From Thiohalophilus sp046483665 (lineage in GTDB: Bacteria > Pseudomonadota > Gammaproteobacteria > UBA6429 > Thiohalophilaceae): a DNA stretch of 49,068 bases. The translations under genes and the position numbers were made by a program. The notes under the pieces were generated by a model, which saw only the letters and a program-made list of their open reading frames with translations, ran no database searches and was not told where the DNA came from. Numbering within the stretch: position 1 is the stretch's first letter; every line of letters starts with the position of its first letter. Below are positions 1 to 8,228 of the stretch, piece by piece. The stretch covers positions 1-49,068 of the forward strand of contig NZ_JAWOCR010000015.1 in assembly GCF_046483665.1 (NCBI RefSeq), given 5' to 3'.

Positions 1-395
1 CCGGCCAGCCCGCAGGAGCGCATGCCCTCATCCCTCTCCACCTGCGGGTTACCCCGATAATAACCGTCGATTGCCGGCACCAGCATATCCTGAACTTCCT
101 GCGGAGCATTTTGCCAGTAACGTTGCGGCTGATGTTCCCAGGCCTTGTTGTCGAAACACAGCACCAGCAGCTCCGAGGCCTCGGTCACCTGCGCCTGATC
201 CCAGGCAACGGCTCGAATCGCCTCGCGCTGTCCGGGATCGCGTACGCGCACAAAACGCCAGTTTTGAATGTTAAACGCAGTGGGAGAAAGGATCGCATGC
301 TCCATCAACTGGTTAAACGTCTCCTCCGGCATCTGGTGATCGGGGTCATACCATTTAATGGCGCGTCGTGTGCGAACCGCTTCGCTGACTTGCAT
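1..395 (-). CDS. Nitroreductase family protein, C-terminus cut by window edge
   Basis: Reading the minus strand from an ATG at 395 gives an open frame to the left edge (about 131 residues, no stop). The N-terminus starts MQVSEAVRTRRAIKWYDPD and is followed by LSPTAFNIQNWRFVRV. These match the N-terminal FMN-binding signature of the nitroreductase fold (an R-R-[AS]-[IV] motif, then a P-[ST]-x-x-N-x-Q-x-W-R-F motif). Family members are FMN-dependent NAD(P)H oxidoreductases acting on nitroaromatics, quinones or similar acceptors. The substrate cannot be told from this fragment. About one third of the protein lies outside the window. Confidence 0.85.
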   Translation of the reverse strand, partial: MQVSEAVRTRRAIKWYDPDHQMPEETFNQLMEHAILSPTAFNIQNWRFVRVRDPGQREAIRAVAWDQAQVTEASELLVLCFDNKAWEHQPQRYWQNAPQEVQDMLVPAIDGYYRGNPQVERDEGMRSCGLA

Positions 396-748
396 AACTA
401 TCTCCCTGACTAATAAACCTGGAAAAGACAACGATAAACAACTCGACAGTTTTTTCAACCATGTGACATTTATGCAACATTTAATGCGTTGACGGCCCGT
501 CTGTTTCTCATGGACATGCCTGCTCCGGGATGACAGACTTTGACTATTCATCGATGTGTTGTAGCGGGTAATCCCACAGCCGTCATGTCTTAAATACTAT
601 TAATAGCTTTATGGGAACATCAACAACCCACGTTAGCCGGGAACGAAGTCTCACACCGCCGGTCAATCACTGTTGAGAATCAACTGACCCCTGTTCCGTT
701 GACAGAAATCAACTACAACGCGCATTGGATAAGTAACCCGGTGACTCC
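396..748. other. Intergenic region between divergent genes
   Basis: About 350 bases separate the divergent nitroreductase and SDR genes. No open frame with family resemblance, RNA gene or strong hairpin was recognised. It presumably holds the promoters of both genes. Confidence 0.4.
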
Positions 749-1456
749 ATGAACATCGTAATCATTGGCGGCTCTGGCGGGATAGGTCGCACTTTTGTCG
801 AAGTCCTGGCGGACCGACCCGCTATCAGTGCAATCCATGCCACCCACTATCGCACTCCACCACCATTTGATCACCCGATCGTCAGCTGGCACCCGCTGGA
901 TATCACGGATGAGACTGCTATCCAGCGCTGGGCGCAGAACCTGGGCGAGATCGACTGGCTGATCAATGCTGTCGGCATGTTGCACGATCCCGAACAGGGT
1001 CCCGAAAAAAGCATCCGCCGCCTCGACCCGGCGTTTTTCATGCAGAACATGACTCTTAATGCCCTGCCCACTTTTTTGCTGGCCAAGCACCTGCAGCCCC
1101 GTTTCAAACACGAGCGACCGGCGATCTTCGCCACCATCTCCGCCAAAGTGGGCAGCATCGAAGATAACCGGCTGGGCGGCTGGTACAGTTACCGTGCCTC
1201 CAAGGCCGCGCTCAACATGGGTCTCAAAACCCTGGCGATCGAATGGCAGCGCACCCTGCCCAATGTTGCCGTCGTCGCTCTGCATCCGGGCACCACGGAT
1301 ACGGCCCTGTCCAAACCGTTTCAACGCCATGTTCCACCAGGGCAACTGCAATCGCCTGTCTATACCGTCAATGCCCTGTTGAATGTCCTCGACAATCTCA
1401 GCCCCGAGCAGACGGGAAAATTCCGGGCCTTCGATGGAGAACTACTGCCATGGTAA
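749..1456 (+). CDS. Short-chain dehydrogenase/reductase (C-factor-like SDR)
   Basis: This 235-residue protein is a classical SDR. A glycine-rich NAD(P)-binding turn is at residues 7-13 (GGSGGIG), a LINAVG strand (NNAG-equivalent) at 71-76, Ser131, and the catalytic Y148-x-x-x-K152. The length and compact C-terminus resemble the CsgA/C-factor group of SDRs. It should be a cytosolic NAD(P)H-dependent oxidoreductase. The substrate is not predictable. The stop codon overlaps the start of the next gene (ATGGTAA), suggesting one transcript with the DUF4174 and CIA30 genes downstream. Confidence 0.9.
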   Translation: MNIVIIGGSGGIGRTFVEVLADRPAISAIHATHYRTPPPFDHPIVSWHPLDITDETAIQRWAQNLGEIDWLINAVGMLHDPEQGPEKSIRRLDPAFFMQNMTLNALPTFLLAKHLQPRFKHERPAIFATISAKVGSIEDNRLGGWYSYRASKAALNMGLKTLAIEWQRTLPNVAVVALHPGTTDTALSKPFQRHVPPGQLQSPVYTVNALLNVLDNLSPEQTGKFRAFDGELLPW

Positions 1457-1941
1457 TACCAACAATGTGCCACCCGTTTCGTCGCTGGCTGGCATCAGCG
1501 CTGATACTGCTTGCACTGTATGGCATCGCCAGCACTCTCACAGCGGGTCAATTGTCGGACTATGAATGGCAAAACCGACCGCTGCTGCTCTTCGCCCCGG
1601 ACAGCGACGACCCGCGCCTGCAACAAACCCGTACGAGACTGGATCAACATCGTTGTGAACTGGACGATCGGCAGATAATCCTCGGCGAGTTTGTCGCACA
1701 GGGACAGAGTCGCCTGGCAGACAAGCCTGTTACAAGCAAAACGGCTGCCGAGTTGCGCGAACGCTACGGAATCGAACCCGGGCGATTCGCGGTCATTTTA
1801 ATCGGCAAGGACGGTGGCGAGAAATACCGGCTGTATGAGGTACCCGACCTGGATGGGATTTTTGCCCTGATCGACGGCATGCCCATGCGCCAGAACGAGA
1901 TGGGCCAAAATCCGGGCGACTGCGGCAAAGACTCACCATGA
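1450..1941 (+). CDS. DUF4174 domain-containing protein
   Basis: The frame is open well upstream, but the credible start is the ATG at 1450, which overlaps the SDR stop. This gives 163 residues. Residues 8-32 form a hydrophobic, probably uncleaved or signal-type segment, so the protein is likely exported or membrane-anchored. The rest resembles DUF4174: a QNRPLLLF beta-strand, a QQTR helix, and a late RFAVILIGKDGGEK segment. The family has a thioredoxin-like look without the CxxC. It sits as the middle gene of a tightly coupled three-gene unit. Function is unknown. Confidence 0.75.
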   Translation: MVIPTMCHPFRRWLASALILLALYGIASTLTAGQLSDYEWQNRPLLLFAPDSDDPRLQQTRTRLDQHRCELDDRQIILGEFVAQGQSRLADKPVTSKTAAELRERYGIEPGRFAVILIGKDGGEKYRLYEVPDLDGIFALIDGMPMRQNEMGQNPGDCGKDSP

Positions 1942-2528
1942 CACCCAACAAACAGCAGCGTCACGCTATCATTGCAATACTGTTATTTCTACAAACGGTA
2001 AACCTTATGGCTTCTCAAGACATCAACTACATCGATACCCGTGACAGTGGCAATCGCCATGCCAGCTCCGGCAACCAGTGGCGCCTGATCACCGACCAGG
2101 TCATGGGAGGTGTCTCGCAGGGTCAGCTCAATCCGGATACAGTTGACGGGCAGCCCTGCCTGCATATGCAGGGTGATGTCAGCCTGGAGAACAACGGTGG
2201 CTTTGTACAGATCGGCCTGGACCTGTCCAATGAAGTATTGCGCGATGTCTCGGCCTATACCGGACTGATGCTCGAGGTGTATGGCAACAATGAGCAATAC
2301 AATGTTCATCTGCGTACCGCCGATATCTGGCTGCCCTGGCAATCCTATCGCGCGACCTTTACCGCCACACCTCAATGGCAAACGATCTTCCTGCCTTTTG
2401 CCGACTTCGAACCCCACCGCATCAGCACCGAATTCGACATCACCCACCTGGAGCGGATCGGCCTGGTGGCGATTGGCCGGCAATTTCGGGCCGATCTGTG
2501 TATTGGCAAAATCGGCTTCTACCGCTAA
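1938..2528 (+). CDS. CIA30 family protein (complex I intermediate-associated protein 30-like)
   Basis: This 196-residue protein overlaps the previous gene by ATGA, so translation is probably coupled. After a hydrophobic N-terminus (about residues 10-25, possible signal peptide) comes a CIA30/galactose-binding-like jelly roll: WRLITDQVMGGVSQG near residues 48-62, then an NNGGFVQI strand, and LPFADFEP. The WxxxxDxVMGGxS signature is typical of CIA30. In eukaryotes CIA30 (NDUFAF1) assists complex I assembly. In bacteria the role is unproven, and the family name should not be read as evidence of such a role here. Confidence 0.85.
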   Translation: MTPNKQQRHAIIAILLFLQTVNLMASQDINYIDTRDSGNRHASSGNQWRLITDQVMGGVSQGQLNPDTVDGQPCLHMQGDVSLENNGGFVQIGLDLSNEVLRDVSAYTGLMLEVYGNNEQYNVHLRTADIWLPWQSYRATFTATPQWQTIFLPFADFEPHRISTEFDITHLERIGLVAIGRQFRADLCIGKIGFYR

Positions 2529-2611
2529 CAGCGTTTCAGCCACTGCGATGTAACGGTTGCCCGTTCCCGTTCAGCTAGCGTGAGAAAGGATAAAAGAACC
2601 GGGGCACAGCA

Positions 2612-3070
2612 CTATCGACTCTCAGCAAACCGCTTGCGGATATTTTCCACCCGCTGGCGATTAGCCCCCAGATCGGAATGGCCTACCCGCGACGCCGAGC
2701 GCACATGAATGACCGCCTGTGCGGCATCCAGCCGGAATTCCACATCATCCACAAAACGTAACAACGGGGTCTTATAAACCGCGTGCAGATAATCAGGCTT
2801 TTTGGCAGTCACCTCCCCGCCGGTTTCCTCGATCACCTGTTCAAGCCTGGTCCGGGCCTTTTCCGCCGGGACGGGATAGCTCAACGGTTCAATCCAGGCA
2901 CTGCTCGATGGATATTCACTGCAGACACAATTCGGTGTCTTCGGGCAGGGTTGCAACTGGCCATCCACCAGGCCCAGCTCGGGCTGTTTACGCGAGGTAA
3001 CGGACAATGCAATCAGCATCACGCCAACTATAACGATCAGCGAAACAAAAGAATAAACAAACAGTTTCAT
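2612..3070 (-). CDS. DUF1499 domain-containing protein
   Basis: This 152-residue protein has an N-terminal hydrophobic segment (residues 4-25) that could be a signal peptide or anchor. The DUF1499 hallmark follows: CPKTPNCVCSEY near residues 42-53, and later a DDVEFRLD...VIHVRSASRVGHSD block with the R-x-x-N-x-x-R-[IV] ending. The paired cysteines near the N-terminus are conserved in the family. Biochemical function is unknown. It is convergent with the CIA30 gene and stands alone. Confidence 0.85.
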   Translation of the reverse strand: MKLFVYSFVSLIVIVGVMLIALSVTSRKQPELGLVDGQLQPCPKTPNCVCSEYPSSSAWIEPLSYPVPAEKARTRLEQVIEETGGEVTAKKPDYLHAVYKTPLLRFVDDVEFRLDAAQAVIHVRSASRVGHSDLGANRQRVENIRKRFAESR

Positions 3071-3139
3071 AAATTACCAGGCAATTGTGGCCATCCCGGT
3101 CCGGGACAGAGTAATACAGAGCAATGGTAAAACTCTTTA

Positions 3140-3352
3140 TTATCCGGCGTCCATAAGATGCTGCAGGATTGCCTGCAACTCGGCTTCACTCATATCAACA
3201 TGCTCCACCACGCGACCATAAAGCATGGCGGTCGGGGCGTTCCGGCCGTTGAGTTCCTTTTGTATCTGCTGGATACAGTACAACACGATCCGTTCTTTGC
3301 GGGTCAGGCCGTCACGAACATCGGGGAGGTTATCGAGGTCAAATGAGTTCAT
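3140..3352 (-). CDS. Small hypothetical protein, 70 aa
   Basis: This compact, probably helical protein begins MNSFDLDNLPDVRDGLTRKE and contains a long amphipathic helix (ERIVLYCIQQIQKEL), then a second helical pair ending in LMDAG. Composition and hydrophobic spacing look like a real small soluble protein, perhaps with a DNA- or protein-binding helical fold. No family was recognised. Its start overlaps the stop of the weak reading frame upstream by ATGA. Confidence 0.55.
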   Translation of the reverse strand: MNSFDLDNLPDVRDGLTRKERIVLYCIQQIQKELNGRNAPTAMLYGRVVEHVDMSEAELQAILQHLMDAG

Positions 3353-3579
3353 ACCACCGGGCCGGACCGACCGGCAGGGAATAGTTGAGATAAGATATAG
3401 CAGAGGCGTTCATAATCTTTATGACCTCCATCCCCTGTTCTTGTTCCAGATGAATGCGCCGCACATTCAGTGTCTTTCATCAGGCCGACCGGGTTTGTTT
3501 CACCAATGATTATCTCCTGACACTCCGTTTCACTCTGGATTGCCCTGAGCGTAGCAGTGTCTATACTTGAATAAAGCAT
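3349..3579 (-). CDS. Doubtful small reading frame, 76 aa
   Basis: An ATG at 3579 opens a frame ending in a TGA that overlaps the next start codon (ATGA), the geometry expected of coupled genes. Against it, the composition (many Ser, Thr, Gly and Cys, with no clear hydrophobic pattern) is not convincing. No family was recognised. It may be a leader reading frame or noise. Confidence 0.2.
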   Translation of the reverse strand: MLYSSIDTATLRAIQSETECQEIIIGETNPVGLMKDTECAAHSSGTRTGDGGHKDYERLCYILSQLFPAGRSGPVV

Positions 3580-3632
3580 CCCACACCATCATGTTTCGAC
3601 AGAAGATGCATGCAATCAACGGGAGAGTCTCC

Positions 3633-3929
3633 ATGAATGATGTCAACCTTCGTTCCGACCACCTCGGCCGCTATCAAGCCCGCCTGAAACGCCTGGACGA
3701 ACTCCTGGCACGGGCCCGTCAAAAACAGATCGAAAGTGTCGAACACAAAGCCGAACTGAACAAACTCGCCGAAAGACGGGAGGAACTCGCCACCCATCTG
3801 GAAAAGATTGAACAGATCCCGGCCGAAGACTGGCAAGAAGAGGAGATCGAACAGGCCGGGCCGATGGGAGTCTGGGATGCCGTAGCCCAGCAACTGGAAA
3901 AGCTGGTGGAAAAACTGGAAAAGAAATAA
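3633..3929 (+). CDS. Small coiled-coil protein, 98 aa
   Basis: The ATG at 3633 is chosen because it follows a good ribosome binding site (GGGAGAG) at 3621-3627. The upstream in-frame codons lack one. The product is almost entirely helical and highly charged: residues about 10-55 form a heptad-like LARARQKQIE...LNKLAERREELATHLEKIEQ stretch, and the C-terminus WDAVAQQLEKLVEKLEKK is another amphipathic helix. No enzyme motif is present. It is likely a small soluble coiled-coil or adaptor protein. Function is unknown. Confidence 0.65.
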   Translation: MNDVNLRSDHLGRYQARLKRLDELLARARQKQIESVEHKAELNKLAERREELATHLEKIEQIPAEDWQEEEIEQAGPMGVWDAVAQQLEKLVEKLEKK

Positions 3930-4026
3930 CTTTGATTTGGTTTTTATCCGCTGACGGCTGGCTACCCCGTCCTCCTCCAGCCTCAGCGAAGGGGCATGAG
4001 GTATAAACAAACAGCAGTTTGCCCGC

Positions 4027-5613
4027 TCAGGCCACGCCCTGCAGGGAGTGATCGTCTTCCTTGCGCGGCAGCCGTTTGCTCGAGGTCAGCAACAGTGACG
4101 GCGAGGTCATCCCTGCCGGTTGCGGGAGGCCCATCAGTTGCAACACGGTCGGGGCCACGCTGGACAGCACCCCGGTGCAGGAGAGCTTCCAGTTGTCTTC
4201 ATCCATGACCAGGCACGGCACCGGGTAAGTGGTGTGCTGGGTGTGCGGTTCGCCGGTCAGCGGGTCCACCATCTCCTCGCAGTTGCCATGGTCCGCAGTC
4301 AGCACCACCGAGTAACCGGCATTGTGTGCCGCATCCAGCACCCGCCCGACCTGCTCGTCCAGGGTTTTCACCGCAGCCAGCACGGCATGGCGTTTGGCGG
4401 TATGGCCGACCATGTCGCCGTTGGCAAAATTAACCACCATGAACGCATAACGCCCTCCACTGATCGCCTGGATCACCGCATCGGCGATCTCCGGGGCGCT
4501 CATCTGCGGCTTGAGATCGTAAGTCGCCACCTTCGGTGACGGCACCAGGAACTGCGACTCGCCCCGGTAAGGCGCACTGCGTCCGCCGTTGAAAAAGTAA
4601 GTCACATGCGGATACTTCTCGGTCTCGGCACAATGAAACTGCGCCAGGCCCAGAGTACTGATCACCTGCCCGAGGGTGGTGGCGGGTTGTTCCGGATCGA
4701 ACAGGTAGGGGAATGAATCCTGTTTACTGTAGGGCATCATACAGGTCACGTCGGCCAGCGGCGCCTCGCCCCGATCAAATCCGGTGAAGTCATCCCTGCC
4801 CAGTGCCGCGACGATCTGCCGCGCCCGGTCCTTGCGGAAGTTGAAACTGATCACCGGGTCACCCTGCTCGATCGGCTCGAACCCGGGCAGCAGGATAGGC
4901 TGAATGAATTCGTCGGTATCGCCGTGCCGGTATGCCGCATGGATGGCCGTCTCGGCTGATACGGCCTTTTCGCCCTTGCCCTTGACCAGCGCCCGCCAGG
5001 CCAGCTCGGTCCGTTCCCAGCGATGGTCGCGATCCATGGCGTAGTAACGCCCCATGATGCTGCCGATGATGCCGCCGTTCGTGTTCAGCACCGCCATCAA
5101 AGGTTTGAGATAATTCAGTGCCGACTGCGGCGGGGTATCGCGGCCGTCGGTAATCATGTGTAACTGCGGCTTCACCCCGTGACGATGGCAGGCCTCGATC
5201 AACGCATGGACATGATCAATATGACTGTGCACCCCGCCGTCCGACACCAGGCCGAGCAGATGCAGGGGTCGCTGTCGTTGTTTGGCCTGATCCAGCGCGC
5301 ATAGCAGCGCGGGATTGTCGTAAAACTCACCGGAGCCGATGGCATCATTAATCGTGACGATATCCTGGCGAACCAGGCTGCCGGCGCCCAGCGCCAGATG
5401 ACCCACTTCGGAGTTGCCCATCTGGCCGTCGGGCAGGCCAACCGCCTGCCCGGAGGCATTGAGCAGGGTATGCGGATAATGGGAGAAATAGCGATCCAGG
5501 CTGGGGGTCGGCGCCTCGAACACCGCATTATGCTGCTTGCTCGGATTGACCCCGAAGCCGTCCAGGATCATCAGGATCACCGGACGTCGCGGCACCCCGG
5601 ATACCGTTACCAT
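4027..5613 (-). CDS. gpmI: 2,3-bisphosphoglycerate-independent phosphoglycerate mutase
   Basis: This 528-residue enzyme interconverts 3- and 2-phosphoglycerate in glycolysis and gluconeogenesis without a bisphosphoglycerate cofactor, using two Mn2+ ions. Visible signatures: the metal-site start LMILDGFG (about 14-21), the phosphoserine loop DGQMGNSEVGHLALGAG with Ser68, TDGRDTPP in the phosphatase/transferase interface, FNFRKDRARQ, and the C-terminal metal ligands NGDMVGHT and VVLTADHGNCEEM. Length is slightly above the usual ~510-515, through a short tail after the LMGLPQPAGM motif. An unrelated cofactor-dependent isozyme (gpmA) lies about 22 kb to the right. Confidence 0.97.
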   Translation of the reverse strand: MVTVSGVPRRPVILMILDGFGVNPSKQHNAVFEAPTPSLDRYFSHYPHTLLNASGQAVGLPDGQMGNSEVGHLALGAGSLVRQDIVTINDAIGSGEFYDNPALLCALDQAKQRQRPLHLLGLVSDGGVHSHIDHVHALIEACHRHGVKPQLHMITDGRDTPPQSALNYLKPLMAVLNTNGGIIGSIMGRYYAMDRDHRWERTELAWRALVKGKGEKAVSAETAIHAAYRHGDTDEFIQPILLPGFEPIEQGDPVISFNFRKDRARQIVAALGRDDFTGFDRGEAPLADVTCMMPYSKQDSFPYLFDPEQPATTLGQVISTLGLAQFHCAETEKYPHVTYFFNGGRSAPYRGESQFLVPSPKVATYDLKPQMSAPEIADAVIQAISGGRYAFMVVNFANGDMVGHTAKRHAVLAAVKTLDEQVGRVLDAAHNAGYSVVLTADHGNCEEMVDPLTGEPHTQHTTYPVPCLVMDEDNWKLSCTGVLSSVAPTVLQLMGLPQPAGMTSPSLLLTSSKRLPRKEDDHSLQGVA

Positions 5614-5979
5614 GCGCCAACCAGCCGAAGATTGCTAACTATCATGTACATAATACTGGGCTCAAATCATGACGATTTGATGATAGTCGTTCAAGTACCG
5701 TGCCAGTTGCCGGCCAGGCGCAAGCCCCGTTCCAGGTGATTGATTTTACATATAAAGCGGTATCTCGCCGCCAGCGAGTTACCCTCAGCAGAGGGGGCGC
5801 CGATGCACCAGAATAGTGACTCTGCACCGTTAGTTAACAGCCGTGGCATGGAGCGCGCGATGACTGACAGCCCATCAGGTGAAAGCCCGGGGCGGCAAAC
5901 AGCGAGCCCCCATCCGAATCAGGGCAGGCGGGGTTAACAGGGATATCGACACTTATATATAAAGGTATATAAAGGTACG
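5614..5979. other. Intergenic region with short direct and inverted repeats
   Basis: About 365 bases upstream of gpmI. Seen here are a small inverted repeat around 5666-5690 and a tandem TATATAAAGG repeated twice (about 5955-5974). Short open frames exist on both strands but have implausible composition. It probably contains the gpmI promoter, and no RNA gene was recognised. Confidence 0.35.
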
Positions 5980-7071
5980 TTATGTCGGCAGCCTGAACAG
6001 CCGCAGTATCTCGTCGGCGCTCTCCAGCGCGCCCTCGATGATCCCGCCATACTCCGGCGCCGCCTCGGTGCCGGCAATACTCAGATAGCCATCGAGCACT
6101 TGCCGCGGCAGCGCCGGGGAGTAATGCGGATGCTGATGTACCCCGACCAGGTCCGCCGCGGTGGTGGTCTGCGCCTCGGCGCTCCAGTCTTTCACAATAA
6201 CCCTGTCGACTGTCCTGGCCTGCGGCCCGAACAGCTGTTCGAGCTGGGCCAGGCTGGCCTCGATCAAGGGCCCTTCACCGATCTGTCGGCGCTGCGAGGC
6301 GTTGAGCCCGACAAAGCTGGTCAGGGCACAGATTGACGGTTCGTCCCCGGCGACCAAGGGCGAGCCGTCATAGATCTCGGTCAACGGGCCACGCTGACTG
6401 AACGCCTCGCCGGACAATCCCTGCTCGCGCCAGAACGGCGAGTCATACAAGAACAGTATCTTGCAATGCCCGGCCATCCAGGTGGGCACCGCTTGCCATT
6501 CATGGCGTATATTGGCGGCCACATCGGGAGCCAGCTGCACAGACTCTGCCAGCAAACGCAAAGGCAAGGCCGAGATCACCTTGTCGGCTTTGAACTCGAT
6601 GGCCCCGTCCTGATTCCGGGCCGTGATGGTCTGTGCACGGGCATCGATCGCGCGTACCGTCGTATTGCGATGAATCGTTATGTCCGAATTAATCGCCAGC
6701 GCCTCGACCAGGGATTGCGCGCCACCGACGATACGGCAGGACTGGCTATGCGGCGAAGGGCCGGGATGTCGCTGCACACCGCCATCCGATGCCTGCAGCA
6801 AGCTGTCTCCGTCGACATACTGGGCAAAGACTTCGACACCGAGCTCTTCGAGGAGACGGTTCAGGCGCGGCTGCATCTGTGGCCAGACCCACGCCGGACC
6901 CAGATCGATACGGGCATGCTGGTGCGCATCGATCTTTTTTGACATGATGCGCCCGCCAAGCCGGTCGCGGGCCTCGAGCAACGTAACCGGGTAATCCTGT
7001 TGTTGCAGACGATGGGCCAGGTACAGGCCACTCAAGCCCGCGCCAATAATGATCACAGCATCACGGCTCAA
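5980..7071 (-). CDS. FAD-dependent amine oxidase-like oxidoreductase
   Basis: This 363-residue flavoprotein has the dinucleotide-binding GAGLSGLYLA at residues 9-18, and LLEARDRLGGRI, the GG-doublet of the flavin monoamine oxidase/phytoene desaturase group. Near the C-terminus is the FAD-contacting block GYLSIAGTEAAPEYGGIIEGA. It is shorter than typical monoamine oxidases (~450), as in many bacterial homologues. The only start in the right place is a TTG at 7071, which overlaps the end of the cupin gene by 11 bases. No in-frame ATG precedes the GxGxxG motif. The substrate is unknown. Confidence 0.85.
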   Translation of the reverse strand: MSRDAVIIIGAGLSGLYLAHRLQQQDYPVTLLEARDRLGGRIMSKKIDAHQHARIDLGPAWVWPQMQPRLNRLLEELGVEVFAQYVDGDSLLQASDGGVQRHPGPSPHSQSCRIVGGAQSLVEALAINSDITIHRNTTVRAIDARAQTITARNQDGAIEFKADKVISALPLRLLAESVQLAPDVAANIRHEWQAVPTWMAGHCKILFLYDSPFWREQGLSGEAFSQRGPLTEIYDGSPLVAGDEPSICALTSFVGLNASQRRQIGEGPLIEASLAQLEQLFGPQARTVDRVIVKDWSAEAQTTTAADLVGVHQHPHYSPALPRQVLDGYLSIAGTEAAPEYGGIIEGALESADEILRLFRLPT

Positions 7072-7738
7072 GATATGACACCGGCTGGAGTAAATGGCCC
7101 TGCTTGCGCCATACCCGGCAGGGTTCAGTCACACGAACACGATGGTTCGAACCTGCCGGCAGTCGTAACCAGCTGCCCTGTGTGTAATTGCCCTGGTCAT
7201 CGTCAAATGCGCCTTCCAGCACAAAGTATTCAACGCCACCCTCATACTCAAAACGATGTTCAAAACCGGGCTCCAGCTCAAGCATATCCACCTGTTCATA
7301 GTCCGCATCGAACAGGGGCAAACGCGAATAGCGCGCATGCTGCTGCCACAGATTTTCGTCCCGTGTATCGATCGCAAGCTGTTGCCGATCATCAGGATGC
7401 ATCTGCCAGAGCTTGACCAGGATCGTGCAGCCCTCATTACTGTGGGGCGCATGGCCGGTGCCTTTGGGGTTACGCACATAATACCCGGCCGGAAAATCCG
7501 CATGCTGATCGGAGAACGTCCCCGCCAGCACATAAAACTCCTCACCCCCGCCATGCACATGACCGGGAAAGGCGCTGCCCGGGGCAAAATTGACCACCGT
7601 CGTGACCCGCTCAACGGGTGGGTGATCCTCATCGCACTCCAGGCGCAGGCGACACACCCCGCTGGCCGGCGAGGTTTCCCATTCCAGTTGATGAGTATTG
7701 GCCGTGGCCCTCAGGGTCAGATCAGCATTTAATTTCAT
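7061..7738 (-). CDS. Two-domain cupin protein (ChrR-like cupin)
   Basis: This 225-residue protein contains two cupin modules. The first has GSAFPGHVHGGGEEFYVLAG (about 53-72), with His and Glu ligands spaced as in ChrR-type cupins, followed by the second cupin motif PKGTGHAPHS. The second module (LEPGFEHRFEYEGGVEYFVLEG, later PAGSNHRVRV) is degenerate but recognisable. ChrR cupins bind Zn in anti-sigma factors. Here no N-terminal zinc anti-sigma domain and no adjacent sigma factor is present, so it is likelier to be a stand-alone metal-dependent dioxygenase-like or sensor cupin. It is translationally coupled to the FAD oxidoreductase downstream. Confidence 0.8.
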   Translation of the reverse strand: MKLNADLTLRATANTHQLEWETSPASGVCRLRLECDEDHPPVERVTTVVNFAPGSAFPGHVHGGGEEFYVLAGTFSDQHADFPAGYYVRNPKGTGHAPHSNEGCTILVKLWQMHPDDRQQLAIDTRDENLWQQHARYSRLPLFDADYEQVDMLELEPGFEHRFEYEGGVEYFVLEGAFDDDQGNYTQGSWLRLPAGSNHRVRVTEPCRVWRKQGHLLQPVSYLEP

Positions 7739-8228
7739 CTGAGCAGATCATGCCCTGTGAACGAGAGTAAGACGAATACAAACATCGTTGAACGATACCG
7801 TGGATAACTTTGAGAATCGAGTATAAGCTGGCCGGCAAATGACTTCAGCCCTGCCTGCCGCGTGGGTTTGATGCGCTACCCGCTTTCCAGCGGCGGTGAA
7901 TAATCTTCAGTTTAACGGCCAACGTGACTGAAATTTATTCCATCCATACCTTTTATCGACGACGGGTTGTGAAGCCGGGAAAACAGCACAATGGCGGTAT
8001 AATCTCACCAGTATATTTTCTCTGCCCCTTTTAAATTCCAGCAGGCGATCAATATCACTATCCGGTCCCGGCTCGCCCGTGCCGCCGAACCGGGCTCACT
8101 CGAATACCCGATATCCTTTTATTCTATCCGGCCAGCTATCCAGTGACCTGTGCCCGGATGACAGCAGCGAATTCCGGGGCGACTCTCTTTGGGCAGGCCG
8201 GATATAGCAACAGGGTATCGGCAATTCG
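7739..8228. other. Long intergenic region, no gene recognised
   Basis: About 490 bases between hrpA and the cupin gene, both on the minus strand. A TATAAT is present at 7998-8003 on the plus strand but has no well-spaced -35 and no plus-strand gene after it. Short frames here are of implausible composition. It presumably includes the cupin/oxidoreductase promoter near 7740-7800. Confidence 0.35.

Noticed and set aside
713..1351. Long minus-strand open frame (212 codons) across the SDR gene
   Set aside because: It is antisense to a protein with clear SDR motifs, and its own sequence has no domain signature.
5642..5937. Small open frames on both strands in the gpmI/FAD-oxidoreductase gap
   Set aside because: Composition is random-like, with no ribosome binding site, family match or coupling to neighbours.
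7998..8003. TATAAT on the plus strand in the hrpA/cupin gap
   Set aside because: No -35 at a workable spacing and no plus-strand gene downstream.
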